DNA from: an uncultured Acidobacteriota bacterium | Lineage (GTDB): Bacteria; Acidobacteriota; Vicinamibacteria; Vicinamibacterales; CAVVIG01 | Length of the DNA stretch: 64,000 nucleotides | Direction of reading: 5' to 3' | Assembly (NCBI GenBank): GCA_902825985.1 | Contig: CADEDC010000011.1 | Coordinates: forward strand, 39,091 to 103,090 | Shown: positions 49,532-58,105 of the stretch, piece after piece | Numbering within the stretch: position 1 is the first letter of the stretch | How the letters are laid out: each line of letters begins with the position of its first letter | Translations under genes and position numbers: made by a program | Notes under the pieces: generated by a model | What the model saw: the letters and a program-made list of their open reading frames with translations, nothing else | Told to the model about the DNA's origin: nothing | Database searches by the model: none

Positions 49532-52500
49532 CTAGAACGCGAACCGGAAGGTGAACTGCAGCAGGCGCATGTAGCCGGCCTGCGTGGCGGTGCGGCCGAA
49601 ATTGGCGTTGCCGAAGACGTTGGCGCCCTGCATGTTCCGGACGTTGGGCCGGTTCAGCAGGTTGATGACCTCCAGCTTGAACTGCACGAGCTTGGTGCCG
49701 GCGAAGCGCGTGTTCTTCATGAAGGACGCGTCGATGTTGTACTGCGACGGCGTGCGCACGTCGGTGATGTTGCGCGGCGCGTCGCCGAACTGCCCGAAGC
49801 CGGCCAGCCGGAACGCCGCCGGATCCAGCCAGGTGGCGGTCGGATGGTCGGCCGACGCCAGACGATCGTAGTAGTCACCCGAGGTGGCGAGGTCGGCACC
49901 GGTCAGGAACGGCCGCTTGGTGTTCTGGCCGCCGAGCACCGAATCGGCCGCCTGCGCGATGTTGATCGGGAAGCCGCTCTGAAAGCTCATGGCCGACGAG
50001 AGCACCCAGCCGCCGAGCAGCAGGTCGGCGACGCGGCTGGTCGCCCAGCGTTTGCCGGCGCCGAAAGGGAGCTCGACGATCGGCACGACATTCAGGCGGT
50101 GCGGCACGTCGACGATGCCGTAGCCGAATTCGCTGCTGGGGTCGTAGCAGGCGGTGGTGAACTGCTGCCCCGCCGCGCACGCCGGCATGCCTGGGTTGTA
50201 GTTGTAGTTGTTCACCGCCAGGGCCGGGCTCACACTGGAGTAGAAGTTCGTCTCCCCGAACTGGTTGTCCTTCAGGACGCTGTAGGTGTAGTTGAAGCGG
50301 CCGCCGAAGCCGTTCGTCGTCCGACGCGTGAACTCGATGACCGCGGCATTGTAGCGGTTGTAGCCTTCGGTCACCTGCCGGGCGTTGATCTGGTTGTACT
50401 GCGGATGCGGCAGCAGCAGGCGGGCGCGCGACAGCGTCGCCGGCGCGGAGAGCGACAGCGGCACACTCGGGTTGCCGAAGAAGGGGTTCGGCAGCTGCTG
50501 ATTGAGCGCCGCGGCTCCGAGCGCCAGGTACTTCGGATCGAGCTGGTTGATGTTGATGCCGATGTCCTCCGAGGCGCCGCCGAGCGTGAGGTGATCGCCG
50601 CGGGCGCCCATGTAGCTCAGCGACATCGCCCACGCACTGCCAAGCTCGCGCTGGAGGTCGATCGAATACTGCTGCACGCGCGGAGCGGTGCGGTTCTGGT
50701 CGACGAACGAGATGTTGCTGTTCAGGTTCGTCAGCGCTCCCAGGCTGTTGCCGGTCGGCTGTGCGACGCCGGTCGGAAAGGGATTGCTCAGCGACGTCGG
50801 ATTGCTGCGGCTGCTCGTGACAATCGTGTTCTGCGAATAGCCGACCTGCCCGTAGTTGTTGGACGCGGTGCTCGGGATGTCGAAGTTCATCGGCGACCAG
50901 TACAGGCCGTAGCCGCCGCGAATCACCGTCTTGTCGTTCACCGTGTAGGCGGCGCCGACGCGCGGCGACCACTTCACCGCCGGCGCCTTGCCCTGGTAGG
51001 TCTTGTTGCCGTCGACGCCGGCGTACATCAGCCCGCCGCTCACCGTCCGGGCGGCGGTCCCGGCAACCGGGTCGCCCGGGATCACGACGGTCGACAACGC
51101 ACTCGTCATCGCCGGATCGAATCCAACGGTGAAGTTGTTGTTCTCTTCCGACAGGCCGCGCTCGTGCTCGAGCCGCAGCCCGTAGTTCACCGTCAGCTTG
51201 CGGCTGACGCGCCAGTCGTCCTGGAGGAAGCCGCCGACGTAATGGGTGTAGAGATTGAGCGGCGTCGACACCGACAGCCGGCTTTCGCGGTCGGTCCTCG
51301 CCGACGGATAGCCGAGCAGGAACGACGCGAAGGCGCTGCCATCGGTGGTGTTCGTGACGCCCCCATCCGATGACGTCATGTCGCGATCGAAATCGAAGTA
51401 GCCGGCCCCGTCACCCGGGATGTAGGTGTCGACGCCGATCCGCCGCCAGTCCGCGCCCGCCTTGAAGGTGTGCGATCCGACGAGCTTCGAATAGGTCGCG
51501 TTCGCGCTGGTCGACTTCCAGTTGATTTCCGTCGGGTTGATCGCCCCCATCGTGCGGCTCGCCTCCTGGTCGTAGCCGCGGATGCGTACCTGCGGGAACT
51601 TGTCGACGCGAATCTGGTCCTGGAACGTGGACGAGAACCCGAGGGTGCGCGGGTCGAACTCGGCGCTGAGGGTGTTGTTGTCGGGAAAGCTGGTCATGCC
51701 GAACCGCAGCGCGAGCACCGACGTGTTGTTCAGCACCCAGGTATTGTTCAGCGCCAGGATCTGCGGCTCGCGCACCAGATAGTAGTCGCGCGGATCGGCG
51801 AATCGGTTCGGCTCGTTCTGATCGGCCGAGCCGAAGTAGTTCGAGCACGGCTCCTGTGTCTTGTTGTAGAGATAGAAGCCGCTCAGCGAGACGTTGTCCG
51901 TGATCTTGTGTTCGAGCTTGACCGAGTAGAGCTGCGCGTACTTGCTCTTGATGAGCGACGTCCGGGTGTAGTTGTTCGAGCCGTTGTCCCGGTCGATGTC
52001 CGGCGCCGGCAGATATCGCAGCATGTTGGCTGCCACCGGGTTGATGCGATTCGCCGGAATCCGGTTGCCTGGGAACGGCAGACCGGTCAACGGATCGTAA
52101 ATCGTGACCGGTTGCCCGGCACTGTTGGTGAAGGCCGAGAAATCGCCGCCGCGCATCGCCGTGGTCGGCAGGATGACGTTGATGTTGCGCGTCTGGGTGT
52201 CGTTGTACCCCTCGGTGGTGAACCAGAAGAACGTCCGGTTGCGGACGAGCGGACCACCGATCGCCCCGCCGCCGAGCTGATACGGACTTTCCGGCTTCGG
52301 GCGTCCGGCCTTCTCGCTGAAGTAGTTGTTGGTCTGTCCCCAGATCGGCCGCACCTGGAAGAAGCCGGTGCCGCGGAACGCGTTGGTGCCGGACTTGAGC
52401 GTGGTGTTGAACACGCCGCCGCCGGTGCGCCCCATCTCCGCGTCGTAGGTGTGCACCTGCACCTTGACGTCCTCGAGCGACTCGATCGACGGGTGCGCGC

Positions 52501-53128
52501 TGGCACGATTGCGCATGTCGGTGATCGGCACCCCATCGAGCGTGTAGTTGTTGCCGCGCCGGGTGCCGCCGCCGAGCGACATCAGCGCGACGTTCGTCTG
52601 ATCCTGCTGGCGGTTGTACTGCGCGTCGCCCGACGGGATGACCGTCGGGACCGTCGTCCCCATCATGAAGGCGGTGCGCGCCTGCGACGGCAGCGTCGCC
52701 ATCGCGTCGCTGTTCAACGTCGTGCCGGTCGAGGCATTCGAGGTTTCGATGAGCGGCGCCTGCCCGGTGACCGTAATCGATTCCTGGAGCGAGCCGACTT
52801 CGAGCGCGACATCGAGGGTCAGGAACTGCTGCGTGCCGACGGTCAGGCCGGCCCGCTGATAGGTCTTGTACCCTTCGAGCGTGGCCTTCAGCGTGTAGGT
52901 GCCGGGCGCCAGGTTCGGGAAGTTGTACTCGCCCGCCTCATTCGACACGGTGGTGCGCGACACGTTCGTGGCCTCATTGGTCAACGACACGTCCACACCC
53001 GGAATCACTCCGCCGCTGTCGCGGACGGCACCGCGGACGCCGCCGGTGAAGCCTTGCCCCACGGCGCGAGACGTACTGCCCGCGATCAATAGAACGACGG
53101 CCAACAGCACGGCGATCAGCCTGCTCAT
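49532..53128 (-). CDS. Large Oar-like TonB-dependent outer-membrane receptor
   Basis: 1198 residues. Signal peptide LIAVLLAVVLLIAGSTSRAVGQ; carboxypeptidase-regulatory domain (GGVRGAVRDSGGVIPGVDVSL, GEYNFPNLAPGTYTLKATLEGYK, in parts); plug domain (NNYTLDGVPITDMRN, ESLEDVKVQVHTYDAEMGRTGGGVFNTTLKSGTNAF, in parts); then a barrel of about 900 residues ending LLQFTFRFAF, with the usual terminal Phe. ATG 53126-53128 stands 6 nt after a perfect AAGGAGG, and a TTGACA-N17-CACAAT promoter lies upstream, so expression may be high. Ligand unknown; Oar-type receptors often take up large polymers or proteins. Confidence 0.9.
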   Translation of the reverse strand: MSRLIAVLLAVVLLIAGSTSRAVGQGFTGGVRGAVRDSGGVIPGVDVSLTNEATNVSRTTVSNEAGEYNFPNLAPGTYTLKATLEGYKTYQRAGLTVGTQQFLTLDVALEVGSLQESITVTGQAPLIETSNASTGTTLNSDAMATLPSQARTAFMMGTTVPTVIPSGDAQYNRQQDQTNVALMSLGGGTRRGNNYTLDGVPITDMRNRASAHPSIESLEDVKVQVHTYDAEMGRTGGGVFNTTLKSGTNAFRGTGFFQVRPIWGQTNNYFSEKAGRPKPESPYQLGGGAIGGPLVRNRTFFWFTTEGYNDTQTRNINVILPTTAMRGGDFSAFTNSAGQPVTIYDPLTGLPFPGNRIPANRINPVAANMLRYLPAPDIDRDNGSNNYTRTSLIKSKYAQLYSVKLEHKITDNVSLSGFYLYNKTQEPCSNYFGSADQNEPNRFADPRDYYLVREPQILALNNTWVLNNTSVLALRFGMTSFPDNNTLSAEFDPRTLGFSSTFQDQIRVDKFPQVRIRGYDQEASRTMGAINPTEINWKSTSANATYSKLVGSHTFKAGADWRRIGVDTYIPGDGAGYFDFDRDMTSSDGGVTNTTDGSAFASFLLGYPSARTDRESRLSVSTPLNLYTHYVGGFLQDDWRVSRKLTVNYGLRLEHERGLSEENNNFTVGFDPAMTSALSTVVIPGDPVAGTAARTVSGGLMYAGVDGNKTYQGKAPAVKWSPRVGAAYTVNDKTVIRGGYGLYWSPMNFDIPSTASNNYGQVGYSQNTIVTSSRSNPTSLSNPFPTGVAQPTGNSLGALTNLNSNISFVDQNRTAPRVQQYSIDLQRELGSAWAMSLSYMGARGDHLTLGGASEDIGININQLDPKYLALGAAALNQQLPNPFFGNPSVPLSLSAPATLSRARLLLPHPQYNQINARQVTEGYNRYNAAVIEFTRRTTNGFGGRFNYTYSVLKDNQFGETNFYSSVSPALAVNNYNYNPGMPACAAGQQFTTACYDPSSEFGYGIVDVPHRLNVVPIVELPFGAGKRWATSRVADLLLGGWVLSSAMSFQSGFPINIAQAADSVLGGQNTKRPFLTGADLATSGDYYDRLASADHPTATWLDPAAFRLAGFGQFGDAPRNITDVRTPSQYNIDASFMKNTRFAGTKLVQFKLEVINLLNRPNVRNMQGANVFGNANFGRTATQAGYMRLLQFTFRFAF

Positions 53129-53168
53129 CAGATGCCTCCTTCGACACTCCCACGATTGCGACGTGTGG

Positions 53169-53197
53169 ATTGTGAAAGCCAGCTGTGATGCTGTCAA
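53169..53197 (-). promoter_or_regulatory. Sigma70-type promoter of the large TonB receptor gene
   Basis: On the minus strand: TTGACA (53192-53197), 17-bp spacer, CACAAT (53169-53174). It is the best -35/-10 pair in the window, 41 bp before the ATG, leaving a leader of about 34 nt with AAGGAGG. Confidence 0.6.
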
Positions 53198-53285
53198 CGG
53201 ACAAAACTGCCCGAGTGACGACAAAATTGGCGGAACAGGATCGGATTGGATCGGTGGTGCCGTGGCCGCGGCACGCGTCCGCAGG

Positions 53286-54107
53286 TCAGCGGTGCCAGGT
53301 GCCGCCCGCCTCCACCTCGCAGCACGCAGCATCGAGCGCCACGTCACCGGCAAGCTCGAAGCGCAGCATCGTCAGACGGCGGGTGTGACCTGAGATGAGC
53401 ATCTCGCCGAAATGCACGCGACCGAAGTCGGGAACCGTCAGCGTGTGGCCCTCGATTCTCGCCTTGGGGTAGGGACGGCCCAGCCAGCGCAGGCTGCGGA
53501 CGACCGTGGTCAGCAGCGGTGCGTGATCGTCGTGGTCGCCGGCGCGCGGTGCCCTCAATACGGCGCGCGGCAGCACGTGGCCGTGCGGCACGGCACACGC
53601 GGCGCACAGCTTGTCGTGCGTGTCGTGGGCCGCGAAGAACTGCCGGTTGACGGTCACCGACAGGCGGTGCCGGCCGATCGCCACGCCGGTGAAGCGGGCG
53701 CCCTCCAGCGCGCCAATCGACGGTTGTGCCGCCGAGCACGCGCACCGGGCGGTGAGTTCGGCGCGGACGTGGATGGCGGTGAACCGCACCCGGCCGCCGA
53801 CCCGCAGATCGTTGATTTCGGCGCCGGCGTGCGCCAGCGAGGTCGGGTCGGCCGCCGGCGCGACGCCTGGCCGGGCTCGGCGCGGCGGTACCACCTCATG
53901 CGGCTCGCCCTGGGCATGCGTCGCGGCCCGGCGGAAGCCGACGACGCCATTGAAATCCGTCGCTGCGACCGTCGCGTTCGAGGCCCCACCCCCCACCGCC
54001 AGCACGCTCGCCGCCCCGACGTCCAGCCACACCGGTGACGGTGCATGCACGCGGCCGCTGATGGCGGTCGCAGTCCCGTGGTAGAGGAATCGTTCGCGGC
54101 TCGGCAT
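53286..54107 (-). CDS. Protein of unknown function with Cys/His clusters
   Basis: 273 residues, no signal peptide. Beta-rich (ERFLYHGTATAISGRVH, WLDVGAASVLAVGGG, RVRFTAIHVRAEL, HTLTVPDFGRVHFGEMLISGHTRRLTMLRFEL in parts). Cys sits in ARCACS, LCAACAVPHGH and AACCEVE, which might bind metal. The opening HGTATAISGRV and the closing lines suggest a sheet-based fold, but I do not recognise the family. ATG 54105-54107 has a TATCCT box 6 nt upstream, so it is probably leaderless. Divergent from the DUF4159 gene. Confidence 0.65.
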   Translation of the reverse strand: MPSRERFLYHGTATAISGRVHAPSPVWLDVGAASVLAVGGGASNATVAATDFNGVVGFRRAATHAQGEPHEVVPPRRARPGVAPAADPTSLAHAGAEINDLRVGGRVRFTAIHVRAELTARCACSAAQPSIGALEGARFTGVAIGRHRLSVTVNRQFFAAHDTHDKLCAACAVPHGHVLPRAVLRAPRAGDHDDHAPLLTTVVRSLRWLGRPYPKARIEGHTLTVPDFGRVHFGEMLISGHTRRLTMLRFELAGDVALDAACCEVEAGGTWHR

Positions 54108-54113
54108 GCGCAC

Positions 54114-54119
54114 AGGATA
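54114..54119 (-). promoter_or_regulatory. -10 box 6 nt before the unknown gene, leaderless start
   Basis: Minus-strand TATCCT, 6 nt, then ATG 54107. No Shine-Dalgarno is present. Confidence 0.45.
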
Positions 54120-54186
54120 CTCGGAACGGCGCCGGCACTGAACCGCGACCGGCGGTGGCGACGCCACACGCCCGCCCGGTTCCCGC

Positions 54187-54192
54187 TACAAT
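54187..54192 (+). promoter_or_regulatory. -10 box 6 nt before the DUF4159 gene, leaderless start
   Basis: TACAAT, 6 nt, then ATG 54199. It is spaced exactly as in front of the LLM oxidoreductase gene and has no ribosome site. Confidence 0.5.
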
Positions 54193-54198
54193 CGCCGC

Positions 54199-55032
54199 AT
54201 GGGCTCCGGCCTCGGCCAACGTCACAGGGTCGTCGCGGGTCTGGCCGCGGCCATCATCGCCGTGGGGCTCGCCGCTGCAATCGCTGCGCAGGGGCGGCGA
54301 TTCGGGCGTGTCCGCGGCGACCTCGCCAACGCCGACGTCGCCCGGCCGAATCCAGCGTACGACGGTCGGTTCGTGTTCCTGCGCGCCAACTATCAGACGG
54401 CGCCCGGCGGCTTCTGGTACGGCGGACTCCCAGCCTGGGCACATGGCTATCCGCTCGCCGAACAGAACCTGCTGCGCATCCTCGAGGAGGTCACGTTCAT
54501 CGACCCGCGCCTCGACGGCGTGGCCAGCGTCGCGCTCGACAGTCCGGAGCTGTTCCGCTACCCGGTCGCCTATCTGATCGAAGTCGGGTGGTGGGAGATG
54601 TCGGATGCCGAGGCCGCCAACATCCGGGCCTACCTCGAGAAGGGCGGCTTCATCCTGGTGGACGACTTCAAGGTCCGCGGTTTCGGCGGCGGCATGGGCG
54701 GCGGCGGCTGGGACGTCTTCGCCGCGAACATGCGCCGCATCATGCCAGAGGGACGGTTCCACGATCTCGATGTCTCCCATCCCATCTTCCATTCGTTCTT
54801 CGAGATCGGATCGCTGGAGGTCATCCCGCAGGCCTACAACGCCGGCCGGCCGATCTTCCGCGGGCTCTTCGAGGACAACGACCCGCGGAAACGGATGCTG
54901 ATGATGGTCAACTACAACACGGACGTGTCGCAGTTCTGGGAATGGTCGGCGCGCGGCTTCCGACCGGTGGGTGAGACCAATGAGGCCTACAAGCTGGGCG
55001 TCAACTACCTCATGTACGCCCTGACGCACTGA
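54199..55032 (+). CDS. DUF4159-family exported protein
   Basis: 277 residues. N-terminal hydrophobic segment (VVAGLAAAIIAVGLAAAIAAQ), then a DUF4159 domain: FVFLRANYQTAP, LAEQNLLRILEEVTFIDPRLDG (part), ELFRYPVAYLIEVGWWEMSDAEAANIRAYLEKGGFILVDDF (parts), HPIFHSFFEIG and LMMVNYNTDVSQFWEW. The fold resembles a glutamine-amidotransferase-like Rossmann domain. Members usually sit beside MoxR and DUF58 genes, but here the gene stands alone. The role is unknown; the location is probably periplasmic. Confidence 0.83.
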   Translation: MGSGLGQRHRVVAGLAAAIIAVGLAAAIAAQGRRFGRVRGDLANADVARPNPAYDGRFVFLRANYQTAPGGFWYGGLPAWAHGYPLAEQNLLRILEEVTFIDPRLDGVASVALDSPELFRYPVAYLIEVGWWEMSDAEAANIRAYLEKGGFILVDDFKVRGFGGGMGGGGWDVFAANMRRIMPEGRFHDLDVSHPIFHSFFEIGSLEVIPQAYNAGRPIFRGLFEDNDPRKRMLMMVNYNTDVSQFWEWSARGFRPVGETNEAYKLGVNYLMYALTH

Positions 55033-55074
55033 CGCACTGCCCCGCTGACGAGCGGCGGACTCGGCAGCCCGCGT

Positions 55075-56130
55075 CTACCGGCCGGCCGCCTTCTCCTCCG
55101 CCCGCGCCCCGCTCAGGATGCCGGCGAGTCCGTGATTGCCCTCATGGCACGCGTACTCGAAAATCGGACCCTCGAATTTCGCCATCGGCACCGATGCCGT
55201 CCATGGACGGCTGTAGAACGTCGGGTCGTTCACGGTGAACTCGTAATCGATCACGTCGTCGGCGGTGCGCGTGAAGCGTTCGACCAGCGTCAGGTTCTCA
55301 CCGGTCGAGAAGGCGATGAGCCCCTGCTCGCGCACCTTGTCGTTGAAATGCGTCGTCTCGACCACCAGCGTATTGCCCTCCCAGCGACCACGCGAGCTGC
55401 CCATCCATTGACGGATCGTCGGCGGAAGGGTTGGCGCGGCGGTGGCGGCCGTCCGGCCGCGCCGGATGGGGATGATCCGGGCGTCATGGATCATCTCGAC
55501 ATGGATGACGACGTGATCCGGGGTCTGGAGAAGGTGATAGTTGTGGTTGTAGAAGCCCGGGAGCATCGCGCCGGGCAGGCTGCGTGTGATGCAGCGCTCG
55601 TAGGCACTGCGATCGGTCCACGAGTCGGCCGGCCCGCGGCCGCGCCGCTCGTCCTCCGCCCGCTTCCTGGCCGCGTCGGTCAGCCCCGGCAGCCGGCCGT
55701 CAGGCGTGTCGACGATGAGCGACGTCCGCCGGTTCAGACGACCACGCTCGTACCAGAACTCGTTGTAGGTCCCCGGGTTGCCGGCTGAGGGCGCCGCATC
55801 CTGGTTGGCGCGATCCTGCACCAGCTTGTCGCGCGCGGCCAGTTCCTCGTCCGTGAGGACCGCCTTGTCTTTGAGCTCGGCCGGCCGTTGCAGCGGCGTG
55901 GTCGTCGTATTGGTCCAGTAGCCCTGCAGGTCGGGATCGCCCCACGGCGTCTTCACCGGCACCCAGGTGCGGGCCGCCGCCGGCCGCTGGGCCGCCGCGG
56001 CGGCTGGCCGCCCGACCGGTGCAGACGATGACTGCGCGGCGAGCGACACCGCCGTGACGCCAACGCCGACCACGACTGCCGCGACTGCCGCGACTGCCGC
56101 GACACTGAACCTACGTGACATACCGTCCAT
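55075..56130 (-). CDS. Exported unknown protein, last gene of the PQQ operon
   Basis: 351 residues. Signal or anchor FSVAAVAAVAAVVVGVGVTAVSLAAQ. The mature part starts after an Ala-rich stretch: KTPWGDPDLQGYWTNTTTTPL, a charged helix, then beta strands with MLPGFYNHNYHLLQTPDHVVIHVEMIHDARIIPI (parts), GRWEGNTLVVETTHFND, NLTLVERFTR, FYSRPWTASVPM and a final YACHEGNHGLAGIL. The gene at 56667-57488 encodes a relative. ATG 56130 or ATG 56121 may be the start. Such proteins are frequent in acidobacterial genomes but have no known function. Confidence 0.75.
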   Translation of the reverse strand: MDGMSRRFSVAAVAAVAAVVVGVGVTAVSLAAQSSSAPVGRPAAAAAQRPAAARTWVPVKTPWGDPDLQGYWTNTTTTPLQRPAELKDKAVLTDEELAARDKLVQDRANQDAAPSAGNPGTYNEFWYERGRLNRRTSLIVDTPDGRLPGLTDAARKRAEDERRGRGPADSWTDRSAYERCITRSLPGAMLPGFYNHNYHLLQTPDHVVIHVEMIHDARIIPIRRGRTAATAAPTLPPTIRQWMGSSRGRWEGNTLVVETTHFNDKVREQGLIAFSTGENLTLVERFTRTADDVIDYEFTVNDPTFYSRPWTASVPMAKFEGPIFEYACHEGNHGLAGILSGARAEEKAAGR

Positions 56131-56179
56131 AATCCTGACCCTGCTCACCCTGCGACCCTGCGCACGCAGCCGGGCTCGC

Positions 56180-56620
56180 CTACCGCGGCGGCTCGGTCGG
56201 GTCACTGCCGTCCTGCGGGGCACCGGTGCCCGACGATCCGACGAACAGCTTGCGCCCATCCGGCAGCGTCAGGTCGCGGCCGTTCGCCCGCAGCGACCCG
56301 TCCTTGGCCTGGTAGCCTTCGACGGCGATCTCGGTACCGACCAGCAGCGACTTGCGGGTGATGCCGCGTCGAGCGAGCGTGTTCGGCGTGCCGCCCTCCA
56401 CCATCCACGTCTCGGCGGAACCATCGGCCTTGCGAACCTCCAGATGAATCCACGCATGCGGATTCACCCACTCCACCTTGACCACCTTGCCTTTGAGCGT
56501 GACCGGCTTTTTCGCGTCGAACTCGGCGGAGAAGGCATGATGCGCCATCAGGCGCCCGCCACCCGCCGCCACACCGATCACCACCCCGAGCACCAGGGGG
56601 AGCATTCCCGATTTCCGCAT
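56180..56620 (-). CDS. DUF6152-type exported protein
   Basis: 146 residues: signal peptide (LPLVLGVVIGVAAGGGRLMA), then the family hallmark AHHAFSAEFDAKKPVTLKGKVVKVEWVNPHAWIHLEV (seen in parts). Three more beta strands (WMVEGGTPNTLARRG, VGTEIAVEGYQAKDG, GRDLTLPDGRKLFVG) suggest an OB-like barrel. The conserved His residues (HHAF, NPHAW) could bind metal. ATG 56618-56620 begins 46 bp after the upstream gene. Function unknown; the family keeps company with its neighbours here. Confidence 0.78.
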   Translation of the reverse strand: MRKSGMLPLVLGVVIGVAAGGGRLMAHHAFSAEFDAKKPVTLKGKVVKVEWVNPHAWIHLEVRKADGSAETWMVEGGTPNTLARRGITRKSLLVGTEIAVEGYQAKDGSLRANGRDLTLPDGRKLFVGSSGTGAPQDGSDPTEPPR

Positions 56621-56666
56621 CACCGCACCCTCTTCCTGTCCTGTCCCGATCATGGAACGCCGGTCT

Positions 56667-57488
56667 CTAATTCGACTTCTTCCGCAGATGGCCGTACATC
56701 AGCTCTTCGACGAACTCGACGCACTTGTACTCGAGCAACTGCACGTTCTTGTCGAGCCGCCGGTAGAGCGGCATGCTCATCTTCCACGGCCGAGTGAACA
56801 CCTTGGGATCGGTGATCGTGGCCTCGTACAGCAGCGCGTCGGGACCGGTCGCCGTATAGCGCTCCACCACCGTCATCTCCTCGCTGTGGAAGTTGCCGGC
56901 CCGGTCGAACCATGTCGCATCGTTGAAGCTGTTGACGTCGACGACGAGCGTCTCGCCCTCCCAGCGTCCGTTGGAGTGGCCCATCCAGGTTTCGAAAGGC
57001 GCTTCCGACTTGCTGTTCATGTAGATCGTCCGCGTCGCACTGGCGAATTCGTAGGCGAGCAGAATCGCCGACGGCGTCTGGACGATCTGGAACGGATACG
57101 GCATGTAGTTGGCGCGCGGCACGCCGGGCAGGTAGCACTTGATCTCCGGGTCCTGCGTCAGCCAGCCCTGCGCGTTCTGCTGCTTCTTCTCGAGGGCCCA
57201 CGCCTGATAGGGGATTTCGTTGCCTTCGACGACGCCGAGCCCGGCCGGGACGCTGAACGCCGCGCCCAGCGACAGCACCGGCCCCTGCCTGGCGGCATGG
57301 TCCTGGATGTCCCAGTTCGCGGTGTTCACCGCCTGCCAGATGCCGTTCAGATTGGGCTTGCCGTCGGGTGTCCGCGGCGCACGATACGCGCGCGGCGTCG
57401 TCTGTCCGTGCGACGTCTGCCCGGACAGCGCGAAGCCGGCGACGAACGCAAGCACCAGGGCGATGGGGGTCGAGATCCAGAGTTTCAT
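56667..57488 (-). CDS. Exported unknown protein related to the last gene of the operon
   Basis: 273 residues. Signal peptide (ISTPIALVLAFVAGFALSGQ), then RTPDGKPNLNGIWQAVNTANWD, IKCYLPGVPRANYMPYPFQIVQT (part), GRWEGETLVVDVNSFNDATWF, VVERYTATGPDALLYEATI, FTRPWKMSMPLYRR and a final YKCVEFVEEL. Order and motifs (PxLxGxW, GRWEGxTLVV, RPWxxSxP) match the 55075-56130 protein, so these are paralogues flanking the DUF6152 gene. No catalytic motif was recognised. Confidence 0.76.
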   Translation of the reverse strand: MKLWISTPIALVLAFVAGFALSGQTSHGQTTPRAYRAPRTPDGKPNLNGIWQAVNTANWDIQDHAARQGPVLSLGAAFSVPAGLGVVEGNEIPYQAWALEKKQQNAQGWLTQDPEIKCYLPGVPRANYMPYPFQIVQTPSAILLAYEFASATRTIYMNSKSEAPFETWMGHSNGRWEGETLVVDVNSFNDATWFDRAGNFHSEEMTVVERYTATGPDALLYEATITDPKVFTRPWKMSMPLYRRLDKNVQLLEYKCVEFVEELMYGHLRKKSN

Positions 57489-57574
57489 GACAGCTCAGTG
57501 TCGCACCAACGCGCGTCGGGCGACGATACCGGTTTTCAGGGATGACAGACGGCCGATCGGATGTGCCTGCGCAC

Positions 57575-58093
57575 CTACCGATAGCGATCCCACTGCAGTC
57601 GGCCGGTCACGCGCTCGCCGTCCTTCACCGACAGGAACAACGATCGGCCGTCCGGCGAGAACTCGAAATAGCGCGTCAGATGGCTGCCGACCATGTTCGG
57701 ATTCATCGAACCTTCGACATGGTGGGTCACCGACCGCCTGGCGGGGTCGATCTCGTAGGCGCCGAAGTACGAGATGAAGCTCGCGTACGCCGTGAGCCGC
57801 TCTTGATCGGTGGGCTGCGCGCCGGCGAACTTCCGCTGTCCGTCACGCACGAGCTGCGCCGACATCCGGCCGGCCCGATCGTAGCTGATCTGCCCGAAGG
57901 TGTACGGCAGCTTCGTCTCCCGGCCCGCCGTGTCGTAGCTGTTGTACCAGACCAGGCGGTAGCTGCCGACCAGCTGCTCGCGAATCTGTTCGACATCGGC
58001 CCGCGACTGGCCGGCAGCCGGACGCCATACCGCCGCCACGATGATCGCGCCGGCAATCAACGCACCGCTCACCAACCGTCTGGCTGACATCAT
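57575..58093 (-). CDS. Exported lipocalin-like protein
   Basis: 172 residues. Signal peptide (LVSGALIAGAIIVAAVWRPAAG), then a lipocalin-like domain: REQLVGSYRLVWYNSYDTAGRE (part), LPYTFGQISYDRAGRMSAQL, AYASFISYFGAYEIDPARRSVTHHVEGSMNPNMVG (parts), LTRYFEFSPDGRSLFLSV and a final GRLQWDRYR. Such barrels bind small hydrophobic ligands. Start ATG 58093 or the adjacent ATG 58090, behind GGGAG. It lies 12 bp after the PQQ dehydrogenase gene. Confidence 0.78.
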   Translation of the reverse strand: MMSARRLVSGALIAGAIIVAAVWRPAAGQSRADVEQIREQLVGSYRLVWYNSYDTAGRETKLPYTFGQISYDRAGRMSAQLVRDGQRKFAGAQPTDQERLTAYASFISYFGAYEIDPARRSVTHHVEGSMNPNMVGSHLTRYFEFSPDGRSLFLSVKDGERVTGRLQWDRYR

Positions 58094-58105
58094 CTCCCGG
58101 TCCCT

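Noticed and set aside
49325..53092. 682- and 540-codon open frames on the plus strand
   Set aside because: They are antisense to the large TonB receptor and are Arg/Val/Asp-rich without domain signals.
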